In this document: piece after piece, positions 1 through 7,453 of the stretch
Position numbering within the stretch: position 1 is the stretch's first letter
How the letters are laid out: each line of letters begins with the position of its first letter
Source: CAVQGZ01 sp964356295
Lineage (GTDB): Bacteria > Actinomycetota > Actinomycetes > Jiangellales > Jiangellaceae
NCBI GenBank assembly: GCA_964356295.1
Contig: CAYHHE010000023.1
Span: 1-36,839, forward strand
Reading direction: 5' to 3'
DNA: 36,839 nt
Translations under genes and position numbers: made by a program
The notes under the pieces: model-generated
Databases searched by the model: none
Seen by the model: only the letters and a program-made list of their open reading frames with translations
Told to the model about the DNA's origin: nothing

Positions 1-16
1 ACGGTGTCACGCCCCA

Positions 17-94
17 CACACATAGTCGGCTTTGCATGGTCTCGGGGCGGCGCGTTTGCGCAGGTCACGATGATCGCCCCGTGGACTATGTGTG
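17..94. repeat. Nested, interrupted inverted repeat
   Basis: CACACATAGTC at 17-27 is the exact reverse complement of GACTATGTGTG at 84-94. Inside it, CGGGGCG at 43-49 pairs exactly with CGCCCCG at 75-81, and GCGC/GCGC at 50-53 and 58-61 can close a small inner stem. The internal loop is lopsided (15 nt on the left, 2 nt on the right). It could be a structured RNA, an operator pair or the remnant of an element; nothing beside it decides which. Confidence 0.5.
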
Positions 95-233
95 CTGGCC
101 GTGCACGAGCCTGCCAACGCCCAGAGCCCTACGTCATGCGCACTGGCCACTTCTCAACCGGCACCTGACCACGGACATCGCCCAGGCACGCCTCCCCGAA
201 GCGGCCTGAGACCCCAAGACTCGAGCCGGAGCG

Positions 234-264
234 CTACCGACCAAGGTGCCCTACCGACCAAGGT
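234..264. repeat. Two tandem copies of a 14-mer, period 17
   Basis: CTACCGACCAAGGT occurs at 234-247 and again at 251-264, separated by GCC. The second copy ends three bases before the stop codon of the DUF4193 gene. It may be a short duplication from replication slippage or a paired binding site; no function can be assigned. Confidence 0.7.
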
Positions 265-267
265 CCG

Positions 268-570
268 CTAGCCGGCGCAGTCGCGGCAGACCGGCCTCCC
301 GTCGCGGAAGGTAGCGAGCTGGCTGCGATGGTGGACCAGGAAGCACTCCGAGCAGGTGAACTCGTCTTCCTGCCGAGGTAGCACCTGCACCGCGAGCTCC
401 TCGTTCGACAGGTCCGCGCCAGGAAGCTCGAGGCTCTCCGCCAGCTCGGTCTCGTCCACGTCGACGATTCCTGACTTGGGGTCGCCGCGGCGGGCTGCCT
501 TGAGCTCCTCGATCGAGTCCTCGGCGAGGTCCTCGTCGACCTTGCGCGGGGCGTCATAGTCGGTAGCCAT
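268..570 (-). CDS. DUF4193 family protein
   Basis: A 100-residue acidic soluble protein of the actinobacterial DUF4193 family. The N-terminal half is rich in Asp and Glu. The C-terminal half carries two Cys pairs (CSEC near residue 73 and CRDC near residue 96) that should bind one zinc ion as a small zinc ribbon. The ATG at 570 is preceded by GAAGGA about ten bases upstream. The family is widely conserved in actinobacteria, and in mycobacteria it lies close to suhB and sigA, both also present in this window. The molecular function is unknown. A possible 17-codon upstream ORF ends six bases before this start. Confidence 0.93.
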   Translation of the reverse strand: MATDYDAPRKVDEDLAEDSIEELKAARRGDPKSGIVDVDETELAESLELPGADLSNEELAVQVLPRQEDEFTCSECFLVHHRSQLATFRDGRPVCRDCAG

Positions 571-576
571 GTGGCG

Positions 577-630
577 TCAGTCCTTCGTCTCCATCTGTCG
601 GGCTCTTCCTGCCAGAACGTGACGAGTCAT
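577..630 (-). CDS. Possible 17-codon upstream ORF before DUF4193
   Basis: An ATG at 630 is preceded by GAAGGA with a spacer of about eight bases and opens a short frame, MTRHVLAGRARQMETKD, that stops six bases before the DUF4193 start. The DUF4193 ribosome binding site lies inside this short frame, so passing ribosomes could affect its use. This is inferred from sequence only. It may simply be untranslated leader. Confidence 0.3.
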   Translation of the reverse strand: MTRHVLAGRARQMETKD

Positions 631-700
631 GGGAACGTTCCTTCGCGCTGGGTTATGCCCGCCTGGCGCCGCGCGATTGTGCCCTACCGTCGCCCCCATG

Positions 701-706
701 AGGAGG
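701..706 (+). promoter_or_regulatory. Ribosome binding site that sets the glycosyltransferase start
   Basis: AGGAGG, followed by eight bases and the GTG at 715. It favours this start over the longer open frame that reaches back to 571, whose extra 48 residues are Arg-rich and overlap the divergent DUF4193 leader. Confidence 0.75.
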
Positions 707-714
707 CCCCACGA

Positions 715-2397
715 GTGATCCATGGTGTGACGCACGCGACACCCCCCGGGTGGACGTCGCCGGCGGCCCCCGCGTCGGGCCCCGGCGAGGGGCGGTCGTT
801 CTGGCCGTGGGTCGTCCCGGCCGCGGCGGTGGCTCTGGCGGTGCGACTGCTCGTCGCTGCGTCAGACAGGGTCCCCACTGCCGATGCCACCGCGTTCCTG
901 ACCGCGGGTCAGAGCCTGCTGGACGGTGACGGCTACGCCCGCTACGGATCGAGCGAGGTCGGCGTCCCCCCACTGGTCCCGGCACTGCTGGCCGCGCTGG
1001 CGCGGTTCACCGGCGACGCGACGGCCGGGTTCTCGGCTCACCACGTCCTGTGGGGGACGGCACTGGTCCTTCCCGTCGCAGCGCTCGGGCGGGCGGTCGG
1101 CGGTGCCCGGGCCGGATGGGGTGCTGCGTGGGCCGCCGCGCTGTGCCCCGGGCTCGTCGTCACAGGCGGCATCGACGGCGGCGGCTCCGAGCTCCCGGCG
1201 GTGGTCGCGGTTGCCACGGCACTCGCCCTGGTCGTCGACCGCTCGAGTGCGCCGACCGGGTGGCGCGCGGTCGCCGTGGGGGTGTGCTGCGGCCTGGCGT
1301 ACCTCTTTCGGGCCGACGCGCTCGTCGCGGCGGCAGTGATCCTGCTCGCACTGGTCGTGCGGGCCTGGCGGACTCGAGCCGCGCAGGCCCCGGTCGCGCT
1401 GCACTGGCCGGTGGTGGCCGGGGCGATCGCCGTCCTGGTCGCCGCGCCGTGGGTCGCGTGGGTCCACCAGGAGACCGGTCAGCTGCAGCTGACGGGCAAG
1501 GCGCGCGACACGTCCATCGAGGGATGGGCCGCGCTGGCCCGTCACGACCGGGTCGAACGCGACGCGCTGCTGTACCGCCTGGACGACTCCGGAGAGATCG
1601 TGCGCCGCGAGGAGGTCTCCCTCGTGCAGCTGGCGATCTCCGACCCATCAGGGTTCGCCACCGTCCAACGGGAGAACGTCATCACCTTCCTGACCGAGAC
1701 CCTGGTCCCGGAGGCCGAGTGGGAGGGGACGCCGAGGTGGCTGCCCCCCTCGTGGGAGCTGGTCCCGCTGCCTGGGCTGGCCCTGGCCGGCTGGGCCGCC
1801 TGGCGTCGACGATCACAGCCCAGGGTCCAGCTGCTGTTGGCCGTCGCCGGTGCCAACCTGGCCGTGGCGTTCGCCTTCTTCATCCAGGACCGCTACCTGG
1901 TCCCCTTCGTGACGGTCGCGTGCGTGCTCGTCGGCGTGGGCCTGGCCGACCTCGGGTCGCCCCGATGGCGGCGAGCGCTTCAGGCGCTGCTCGTGACGCT
2001 CGCCGCGCTTGCCATCGGTGCGCAGATCTCCGGCCCCGCCGGTCTGCTCAGCCGTCCGGAGCCGGCCGAGCACCGAGCCATCGGCGAGGTGCTGGCGCAG
2101 ACCACCACCAGCAAGGACCGGGTCATGACCCGGTCGATGACCGTGCGCTACTACCTGGGCAGGCCGACGGTGCCGTTCCCCTACGGCGAGCCGTCCACCG
2201 TGCTCGACTATGCCTGTCGCAAGGGAGTGGACCTCATCGTCGTCGACGAGCGCCAAGTCGGTTCGCTGCGCCCGCAGCTGCGCTCCTGGCTGGGACCAGG
2301 GCCGTGGACGGGGCTGCGCCTGGAGCACGAGATCACGGTGGACGGCTGGCCGGCGCGGGCGTTCACCGTCGAGGACTGCGCAGCGACTCGTCGGTGA
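715..2397 (+). CDS. PMT/ArnT-like polytopic membrane glycosyltransferase
   Basis: About 560 residues with many hydrophobic segments, resembling the GT-C fold family of protein mannosyltransferases and ArnT. Such enzymes move a sugar from a polyprenyl-phosphate donor to an acceptor on the outer face of the membrane. After a Pro/Gly-rich start comes a first membrane segment (about residues 32-50), then an extracytoplasmic loop with an Asp (D57) where the family usually keeps its catalytic acid, then further membrane helices to about residue 460 and a soluble tail of about 100 residues. The start was chosen from the AGGAGG at 701. The gene is convergent with suhB, 34 bp away. Donor and acceptor cannot be deduced from sequence alone. 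Confidence 0.8.
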   Translation: MIHGVTHATPPGWTSPAAPASGPGEGRSFWPWVVPAAAVALAVRLLVAASDRVPTADATAFLTAGQSLLDGDGYARYGSSEVGVPPLVPALLAALARFTGDATAGFSAHHVLWGTALVLPVAALGRAVGGARAGWGAAWAAALCPGLVVTGGIDGGGSELPAVVAVATALALVVDRSSAPTGWRAVAVGVCCGLAYLFRADALVAAAVILLALVVRAWRTRAAQAPVALHWPVVAGAIAVLVAAPWVAWVHQETGQLQLTGKARDTSIEGWAALARHDRVERDALLYRLDDSGEIVRREEVSLVQLAISDPSGFATVQRENVITFLTETLVPEAEWEGTPRWLPPSWELVPLPGLALAGWAAWRRRSQPRVQLLLAVAGANLAVAFAFFIQDRYLVPFVTVACVLVGVGLADLGSPRWRRALQALLVTLAALAIGAQISGPAGLLSRPEPAEHRAIGEVLAQTTTSKDRVMTRSMTVRYYLGRPTVPFPYGEPSTVLDYACRKGVDLIVVDERQVGSLRPQLRSWLGPGPWTGLRLEHEITVDGWPARAFTVEDCAATRR

Positions 2398-2431
2398 GTG
2401 CGCCCCCCGTGGCTGGCGCGTACTGCAGGGA

Positions 2432-3232
2432 TCAGGACGGGCGGTCGGCGTCCAGCGCGGTCAGCAGGTCCACCAGGTGGGGTTGCAGCGCGGGGCCGGC
2501 GGCGACAGTCATCGCCTCGGACGCTGGGCGGCCCTCCAGCCCGCTGACCAGTCCGCCTGCCTCCCGGACGATCAGTCCCCCCGCAGCGAGGTCCCAGCGC
2601 TGCAGGCCCTGCTCGTAGTAGCCGTCGAGCCGACCGCAGGCGACCTCGCACAGGTCCAGCGAGGCGGCCCCGCAGCGACGGATGTCCCGCACCAGGGGCA
2701 GCACCTGGGCCACGACCGCGGCCTGGCTGGCCCGTCGCTCGGCCCGGTACCCGAACCCGGTGGCGATCAGCGCAGTGTCGAGCTGCGCGCAGGTCGTGGT
2801 GCTTACGGCAGTGCCGTCGAGGAAGGCGCCACCGCCGCGGACCGCGGTCCACGTCTGGCCGGTCACCGGCGCGTGGACGACCGCCACCAGTGGCCCGTCG
2901 ACGTCCTCGACGGCGATCGAGGTGGCGTACTGGGCATGCCCGTAGACGAAGTTGACGGTCCCGTCGATCGGGTCGACCACCCACGACAGGCCTGACGTGC
3001 CGGTCGCATCGGCACCCTCCTCCCCCACGATGCCGTCGTCGGGACGGGCTCGGTTCACCCGTTCACGGATCAGCGTCTCAGTCGCGGTGTCGGCGGCGGT
3101 GACCATGTCGGTGGGGCTGCTCTTGGTCATCACCTCCAGGTCAGAGCCGGCCCGGTACCGCCGGGCAAGGGCTCCCGCCTCACGCGCGATGTCCTCGGCC
3201 AGCCGCAGCAGGCCCGCGGTGTCGACCGTCAC
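2432..3232 (-). CDS. suhB: Inositol monophosphatase family protein
   Basis: A Mg-dependent, Li-sensitive phosphatase fold of 266 residues, the usual length. Visible motifs are GEEG (about residues 70-73), the metal-binding DPIDGT (87-92) and WDLAAGG near residue 205. Likely substrates are inositol-1-phosphate, which feeds phosphatidylinositol and mycothiol synthesis in actinobacteria, or related phosphates. The start is uncertain: the GTG at 3232 begins two bases after the ferrochelatase stop and has no Shine-Dalgarno sequence, which suggests coupled translation. An in-frame GTG at 3250 inside cpfC is the alternative. It is the second gene of a two-gene minus-strand unit with cpfC. Confidence 0.92.
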   Translation of the reverse strand: MTVDTAGLLRLAEDIAREAGALARRYRAGSDLEVMTKSSPTDMVTAADTATETLIRERVNRARPDDGIVGEEGADATGTSGLSWVVDPIDGTVNFVYGHAQYATSIAVEDVDGPLVAVVHAPVTGQTWTAVRGGGAFLDGTAVSTTTCAQLDTALIATGFGYRAERRASQAAVVAQVLPLVRDIRRCGAASLDLCEVACGRLDGYYEQGLQRWDLAAGGLIVREAGGLVSGLEGRPASEAMTVAAGPALQPHLVDLLTALDADRPS

Positions 3233-3234
3233 GG

Positions 3235-4326
3235 TCAGTCGCTGCCGCACAGGGCGGGTTTGGGCGTCCGCAGGTTGCGGCAGCAGCCCGGGGGGCACAC
3301 GTCGTGGGACGGCCCAAGGGGGCTACAGGCTGGTCTCGAAGGGGTCTCGCCACGCTCGTGTGCTGCCCGCTCGAGCAGCAGGTCGCCGATCGCGGCCACG
3401 AACCCAGGATGCGTCCCGGCGGTCGCGGCGCGTGACATGGCCAGCCCATGCTCGTCCGCGGTCTGCCTGGCCTCGGTGTCCAGGTCGAACACGACCTCCA
3501 TGTGGTCGCTGATGAAACCGATGGGAGCCAGGACGACCGCTTGTCGACCCGTCGCTGCCTGCTCGAGGAGGTAGTCGTTCACGTCGGGCTCCAGCCACGG
3601 CACGCTCGGGGCTCCGCTGCGGCTGCAGAACACCAGGTCCCAGCCGTCGACGCCCGCCCCTTGCGCCTCGAGCTCGGCGACAACGGCGGTGGCGGTGGCG
3701 CGGTGCTGCGCGCAGTACGCACCGCCCTGCGGTCCGGACGTGTCCTGCATCGCCTGCGGCACCGAGTGGGTCACGAACGCCACCCTGGCCCCAGCCCGCT
3801 GGTCGTCGGAGAGCTTCTCGAGGGCCTCACGCAGCGCGTCCGCGTTGGCCTGGACGAAGCCGGGGTGGTCGAAGTAGTGGCGGATCTTGTCGATGGCCGG
3901 GGCGCCGTCCCCGACCTCGGCCACCGCCGCAGCGAGGTCCTCGCGGTACTGGCGGCATCCGGAGTACGACGAGTACGCGCTGGTCACGAAGGCGGCTGCC
4001 CGGGAGACGCCGTCCTGACGCATCCGATCCAGCGTGTCGGCGAGCAAGGGTGCGGAGTTGCGGTTCCCCCAGTACAGCGGGATGTCGACACCCCGAGCCT
4101 GCAGATCGGCGGTGACAGCAGCGATGAGCGAGCGGTTCTGGTCGTTGATGGGGCTGCGGCCACCGAAGTGCTGGTAGTGCTCGGCTACCTCGAGCAGCCG
4201 CTCTCGTGGGACGCCCCGGCCACGGGTCACGCGCTCCAGGAAAGGCATGACCTCCTCGGGCGCCTCCGGGCCACCGAAGGAGACCAGGAGCAGCGCGTCG
4301 TACGGGGTCGCGGACTGGTCGGTCAC
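3235..4326 (-). CDS. cpfC: Coproporphyrin III ferrochelatase
   Basis: A 363-residue class II chelatase that inserts ferrous iron into the porphyrin ring. In actinobacteria the substrate is normally coproporphyrin III and the product coprohaem. The N-terminus reads YDALLLVSFGGPEAPEEV, followed by HFGGRSPIN and the conserved catalytic region with FVTHSVPQAM. The C-terminus is Cys-rich with spacing C-x9-C-x3-CC-x10-C. Actinobacterial ferrochelatases are known to hold a [2Fe-2S] cluster through C-terminal cysteines, so these are probable ligands. The GTG at 4326 follows AGAGGA with a spacer of about ten bases; the frame stays open far upstream, but that extension overlaps sepH on the other strand. 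Formerly called hemH. Confidence 0.95.
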   Translation of the reverse strand: MTDQSATPYDALLLVSFGGPEAPEEVMPFLERVTRGRGVPRERLLEVAEHYQHFGGRSPINDQNRSLIAAVTADLQARGVDIPLYWGNRNSAPLLADTLDRMRQDGVSRAAAFVTSAYSSYSGCRQYREDLAAAVAEVGDGAPAIDKIRHYFDHPGFVQANADALREALEKLSDDQRAGARVAFVTHSVPQAMQDTSGPQGGAYCAQHRATATAVVAELEAQGAGVDGWDLVFCSRSGAPSVPWLEPDVNDYLLEQAATGRQAVVLAPIGFISDHMEVVFDLDTEARQTADEHGLAMSRAATAGTHPGFVAAIGDLLLERAAHERGETPSRPACSPLGPSHDVCPPGCCRNLRTPKPALCGSD

Positions 4327-4366
4327 TGTCGTGGCGTCCTCTCGGGGCGAATCGGGTGATGGCCAC

Positions 4367-4372
4367 AGGCTA
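4367..4372 (-). promoter_or_regulatory. Possible -10 box for cpfC-suhB
   Basis: TAGCCT on the minus strand, which would put transcription start near 4359 and leave a leader of about 33 bases that includes the AGAGGA ribosome binding site. I see no good -35 hexamer. Confidence 0.35.
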
Positions 4373-4500
4373 GGTGGGTCCAGGTGCGTCCACGCGTGGG
4401 TGTGACGCGATCGGCGCATCCGGCTCCGCTCTGCGTGGCGCCTTTGTGACCGGCCGACCAGGAGGGACCATGGGCCAGGCTCACAGGAGAGGCGGCCAGG

Positions 4501-5454
4501 ATGCAGCAGGTGCGAGTGGTGTCGGTTGTGGAGGGAGGCGCGGTGGTCGTCGTCGCGTCGGAGAGCGGTGAGCAGTTCGCACTGCCCATCGACGACCGGC
4601 TGCGAGCCGCCATGCGAGGCGAGCAGTCCCGTGACGGGCAGCTCGAGATCACCATGCCGTCCCAGATGAGCCCTCGGGACATCCAGGCCCGCGTTCGTGC
4701 GGGGGCGAGCGCGGAGGAGGTCGCCCAGCAAGCGGGCATCCCGACCGAGCGCGTGATGCGTTTCGCAGCCCCCGTGCTGGACGAGCGCGCACACATCGCC
4801 CGCCAGGCGACCTCCGCTCTGCTCCGGACCGACGGGATGCTCGAGCTGGGCACTCTCGGTGAGGTGGTCGCCGCCGCCCTGAGGAGTCGTGGGGTCGACA
4901 CCGAGACCGGCTGGGACGCCTGGAGGCGCGAGGACGGTCGCTGGGTGGTCGCCTGCCGATGGCACGAGTCAGGTCACGACCTCACGGCGCTGTGGCTGCT
5001 GGACGTGTCCGGTCGCTCGGTGCTGCCGCTCGACGACGACGCTCGCCGCCTGGCGGGGTTGCCGGTGCAGGAGCCGACCGGGCCGGCGCGGCTGGCCGTG
5101 GTCAGCGACCGAGCCGAGGAGGGGCCGCAACACTCGAGCACGGACGCACCGACCTCCGAGGACGAGACGCCGACCGGCCCGGTGCCGGCGGTGGTGGACG
5201 ACGAAGCGCACCCGACGTCGCCTCGCTCCAGGAGCCGATCGCCCCGGCGCACCCGCGGGGGTCACGACGACGGCGAACGACTTCGGCTCAGCGACATCGC
5301 TTCCAAGGTGGTCGAAGAGGACGGCGACCCACTCCCGCCGAGCGACGGAGCTCGCCGGCGCCACCCGGCGCCGGACATCACGGTCGAGGCGTCTCCTCGC
5401 CAACGGCCACCGGTGCCGTCCTGGGATGAGATCATGTTCGGTCGCCGCGGCTGA
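4501..5454 (+). CDS. sepH: Septation protein SepH (DUF3071)
   Basis: A 317-residue cell-division regulator. In Streptomyces and mycobacteria SepH binds FtsZ through a helix-turn-helix-containing domain and promotes assembly of FtsZ filaments. The N-terminal domain covers about residues 1-170, with the helix-turn-helix at about 56-90 (MSPRDIQARVRAGASAEE, then AGIPTERV). The rest is low complexity, rich in acidic residues, Arg, Ser and Pro, and ends in a short VPSWDEIMFG motif that I recall as typical of this family. AGGAGAGG precedes the ATG at 4501. It is divergent from cpfC with 174 bp between. A second AGGAGG/ATG pair at 4460-4472 opens an overlapping, out-of-frame 33-codon ORF. Confidence 0.93.
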   Translation: MQQVRVVSVVEGGAVVVVASESGEQFALPIDDRLRAAMRGEQSRDGQLEITMPSQMSPRDIQARVRAGASAEEVAQQAGIPTERVMRFAAPVLDERAHIARQATSALLRTDGMLELGTLGEVVAAALRSRGVDTETGWDAWRREDGRWVVACRWHESGHDLTALWLLDVSGRSVLPLDDDARRLAGLPVQEPTGPARLAVVSDRAEEGPQHSSTDAPTSEDETPTGPVPAVVDDEAHPTSPRSRSRSPRRTRGGHDDGERLRLSDIASKVVEEDGDPLPPSDGARRRHPAPDITVEASPRQRPPVPSWDEIMFGRRG

Positions 5455-5494
5455 CCTCGTCATGGGGGCGCCGGCTACGGCGCGGCAGTCATGA

Positions 5495-5500
5495 CAGGGT
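5495..5500 (+). promoter_or_regulatory. Weak -10 candidate for leaderless GNAT gene
   Basis: CAGGGT lies six bases before the ATG at 5507. It keeps the second A and final T of the TAnnnT pattern but lacks the first T. There is no Shine-Dalgarno sequence before this ATG, so leaderless initiation is plausible. Confidence 0.3.
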
Positions 5501-5506
5501 TCTCCG

Positions 5507-5983
5507 ATGGTCGGTGTGGCGCTGCGCGAGATCCAGGCCGACGATCACGACGCGCTCTTCGATCAGATGCAGCACCCGCGGTGGGTGCACATGGCTGCCT
5601 TCACCGCTGCCGACCCCAGCAACCGTGAAGCCTTCGACGACTGGCTACGGCGGCTGCTGGCCGCGCCGGACATCGTGATCAGAGCGATCACCAGCGATGA
5701 CCAGCTGGTCGGCTCGGTGGCAGCCTTCCCGTCCGACGGCGCCATCGAGGTCACCTACGGTGTCCACCCGGATCGATGGGGTGAGGGCATCGCCACACAG
5801 GCGCTGCGCCTGTTGCTCGAGCAGGTTCGGGACCGTCCGCTCCACGCCCGCGCTGCCAGCGACAACGTCGGCTCCCTGCGGGTGCTTGCCAGGTGCGGAT
5901 TCCGGCCGACCGGCACCGAGCGATCCTTCGCCGCCGGCCGGGGCGCCACCATCGAGGAGACCATCCTCAGACTCGACACGTGA
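5507..5983 (+). CDS. GNAT family N-acetyltransferase
   Basis: A 158-residue single-domain acetyltransferase that should transfer an acetyl group from acetyl-CoA. It matches the RimJ/RimL-like branch: an early VALREIQADDHDALFDQM segment, the beta-4 strand IEVTYGVHPDRWGEGIATQAL carrying the acetyl-CoA loop (WGEGIA), and the late SLRVLARCGFRPTGTERSF. The substrate is unknown and could be a small molecule or a protein N-terminus. It follows sepH by 52 bp on the same strand but may have its own promoter. Confidence 0.88.
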   Translation: MVGVALREIQADDHDALFDQMQHPRWVHMAAFTAADPSNREAFDDWLRRLLAAPDIVIRAITSDDQLVGSVAAFPSDGAIEVTYGVHPDRWGEGIATQALRLLLEQVRDRPLHARAASDNVGSLRVLARCGFRPTGTERSFAAGRGATIEETILRLDT

Positions 5984-6292
5984 CCGTCCTCGGCCACCGA
6001 TCGACCACGGCCCACCCGGGGCGGTTGCCCGTCCGTCCCTTCGCAGGACCCTAGGACTCCTCGACGGGGTGTCATCGCGCCTGGGCCCTCGACATGACCT
6101 CCGTGCTGGGCCCGCTGCGACCGGCTATCAGCCGCCGCGCCGAGGGCAGGTCCACCCGAAGCAGCCACTGCCCTCCAGCAGCAGCTGCGGATCGCGCACC
6201 CGCCGCACCCAGTCCGACGGGTCACCCATCCCCGCCGTGGCCGGCTCCCGCGGGAGGATGGGCGATGACGGTGGGCAGAGAGGAGTCACACC
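5984..6292. other. 309-bp intergenic region
   Basis: No well-supported gene. A minus-strand frame at 6128-6229 could encode 33 residues starting MGDPSDWVRRVRDPQ and has GC-rich third positions, but it has no ribosome binding site or promoter. CCCATCC near 6225 and GGATGGG near 6257 are inverted copies. The right end holds the ribosome binding site of the DUF1801 gene. Confidence 0.5.
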
Positions 6293-6760
6293 ATGGCGAC
6301 GACGAAGGAGCCCGGCACAGCCACCAGCGCACACGAGGCGTCCCCGGAGGAGTTCACACCCGAGGAACGGGCCGCGATGAAGCAGCGGGCCAAGGAGCTG
6401 AGAGCGGCCAAGCGCCGCGGAGCCAAGGCCGACCAGGAGGCCGACGTCCTGGAGAAGATCGCCGAGATGCCCGAGCCCGACCGCGGCATGGCCCGACGAC
6501 TGCACGAGATCATCAAGGCCAGCGCCCCAGAGCTCACGCCCAGGCTCTGGTACGGGATGCCCGCCTACGCCAAGGACGGCAAGGTGCTCTGCTTCTTCCA
6601 GAGCGCGGACAAGTGGAAGTCGAGGTACGCCACGCTCGGCTTCGACGACGGGGCGAACCTCGACGACGGCGCCATGTGGCCCACCGCGTTCGCCCTGACC
6701 GAGCTGACCGCCTCGGTCGAGGCGAGGATCGCCGAGCTGGTGACGAAAGCGGTGAGCTGA
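6293..6760 (+). CDS. DUF1801 domain protein
   Basis: A 155-residue protein of the DUF1801/YdhG-like family (a fold related to frataxin-like CyaY proteins). The first 60 residues are a charged, probably helical extension (EERAAMKQRAKELRAAKRR). The domain then shows the typical PRLWYGMPAYAKDGKVLCFF segment and a short DKWKSRYATLGFDD core. Some members have been proposed to be iron chaperones or phosphate/metal stress proteins, but the function is not settled. GAGAGGAG precedes the ATG. It converges on tdk with 32 bp between. Confidence 0.85.
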   Translation: MATTKEPGTATSAHEASPEEFTPEERAAMKQRAKELRAAKRRGAKADQEADVLEKIAEMPEPDRGMARRLHEIIKASAPELTPRLWYGMPAYAKDGKVLCFFQSADKWKSRYATLGFDDGANLDDGAMWPTAFALTELTASVEARIAELVTKAVS

Positions 6761-6796
6761 GCCACCAGCCCGCTGTTCTCGGGGCCCGCGGCTCAG
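6757..6796. terminator. Possible bidirectional terminator between DUF1801 gene and tdk
   Basis: CTGAGCC at 6757-6763 is the reverse complement of GGCTCAG at 6790-6796, with a GC-rich interior (CGGGGCCCGC). The arms include the stop codons of both convergent genes. There is no T-run, so it would not be a classical rho-independent terminator. Confidence 0.3.
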
Positions 6797-7434
6797 GCAA
6801 ACGGCAGCACCTCCGGTGACAGCTCGGCTGCCCGCGCTGCCGCCGCCGTGAGTCTCGCACTGTGATGCTTGCGGCACAGGACCTCGTACGCGACTTCGGT
6901 GTCCCCGCCGACGTCGCCGACGACGACCTGCTCGCCCTCGATGACCATCGAGCCACCCACGGTGCGTGCGTTGTGGGTTGCCCGGACACCGCACCAGCAC
7001 AGCGCCTGCACCTGCAGAGGCCTGATGCTGTCTGCGAGCTCGACCAGCCGTGCTGACCCGGGGAACAGGGACTTGCGGAAGTCGGTGAGGATCCCGAAGG
7101 CGAAGACGTCCATCCCGAGGTCGTCGACCAGCCGCGCCAGGTCGTTCACCTGAGCCGTGCTGAAGAACTGTGCCTCGTCAGCGATGACGTAGTCCAGACG
7201 CGCGCCTGCCGAGAGCCGGCTGACGACCAGGGCCCAGATGTCGGTGTCGGCACCGACCTCGTCCGCGGTCACCTGCAGGCCGAGCCGCGAGGACACCCGA
7301 CCTTCGCCGGCCCTGTCGTTGCACGTCAGGAGCAGCCCCTTGCGCCCGCGGCGGCGGTGGTTGTAGTCCATCTGCAGCGCCAGCGTGCTCTTGCCGCTGT
7401 CCATCGTCCCGGTGAAGAACACGAGCTCGCTCAC
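6793..7434 (-). CDS. tdk: Thymidine kinase
   Basis: A 213-residue type II thymidine kinase that phosphorylates thymidine to dTMP in pyrimidine salvage. The P-loop is GTMDSGKS (residues 9-16), and the catalytic Glu lies in ADEAQFF (E87). The phosphate-binding GILTDFRKSLFPGS loop and the zinc-binding lid (CWCG, later CRKHH) are present. The GTG start at 7434 follows GGGAG with a spacer of about eight bases. It is the last gene of a four-gene minus-strand run and begins 19 bp after the pyrophosphatase-like gene ends, so it is probably co-transcribed. Confidence 0.96.
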   Translation of the reverse strand: MSELVFFTGTMDSGKSTLALQMDYNHRRRGRKGLLLTCNDRAGEGRVSSRLGLQVTADEVGADTDIWALVVSRLSAGARLDYVIADEAQFFSTAQVNDLARLVDDLGMDVFAFGILTDFRKSLFPGSARLVELADSIRPLQVQALCWCGVRATHNARTVGGSMVIEGEQVVVGDVGGDTEVAYEVLCRKHHSARLTAAAARAAELSPEVLPFA

Positions 7435-7453
7435 GTCCGCGACTCCCGTCGTG

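Larger units (their letters stand above)
1..267. other. Non-coding left end, 267 bp
   Basis: No convincing gene is seen. A GTG-initiated ORF of 42 codons (81-209, +) and an ATG ORF from 70 (+) are open, but neither has a ribosome binding site or strongly biased third positions. The stretch holds an interrupted inverted repeat (17-94) and a tandem 14-mer (234-264), listed separately. It lies downstream of the DUF4193 gene, so it should contain that gene's transcript end, but I see no strong hairpin followed by T residues. Confidence 0.6.

Noticed and set aside
571..714. N-terminal extension of the glycosyltransferase frame back to 571
   Set aside because: No ribosome binding site, Arg-rich non-membrane sequence and overlap with the DUF4193 leader; AGGAGG at 701 points to the GTG at 715.
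1050..2618. Long plus-strand frame across the glycosyltransferase gene
   Set aside because: Arg/Gly/Ala-rich shadow of a GC-rich gene in another frame; no family resemblance.
6128..6229. 33-codon minus-strand ORF before the DUF1801 gene
   Set aside because: No ribosome binding site, no TAnnnT box at the right distance and no family resemblance; mentioned only within the intergenic entry.
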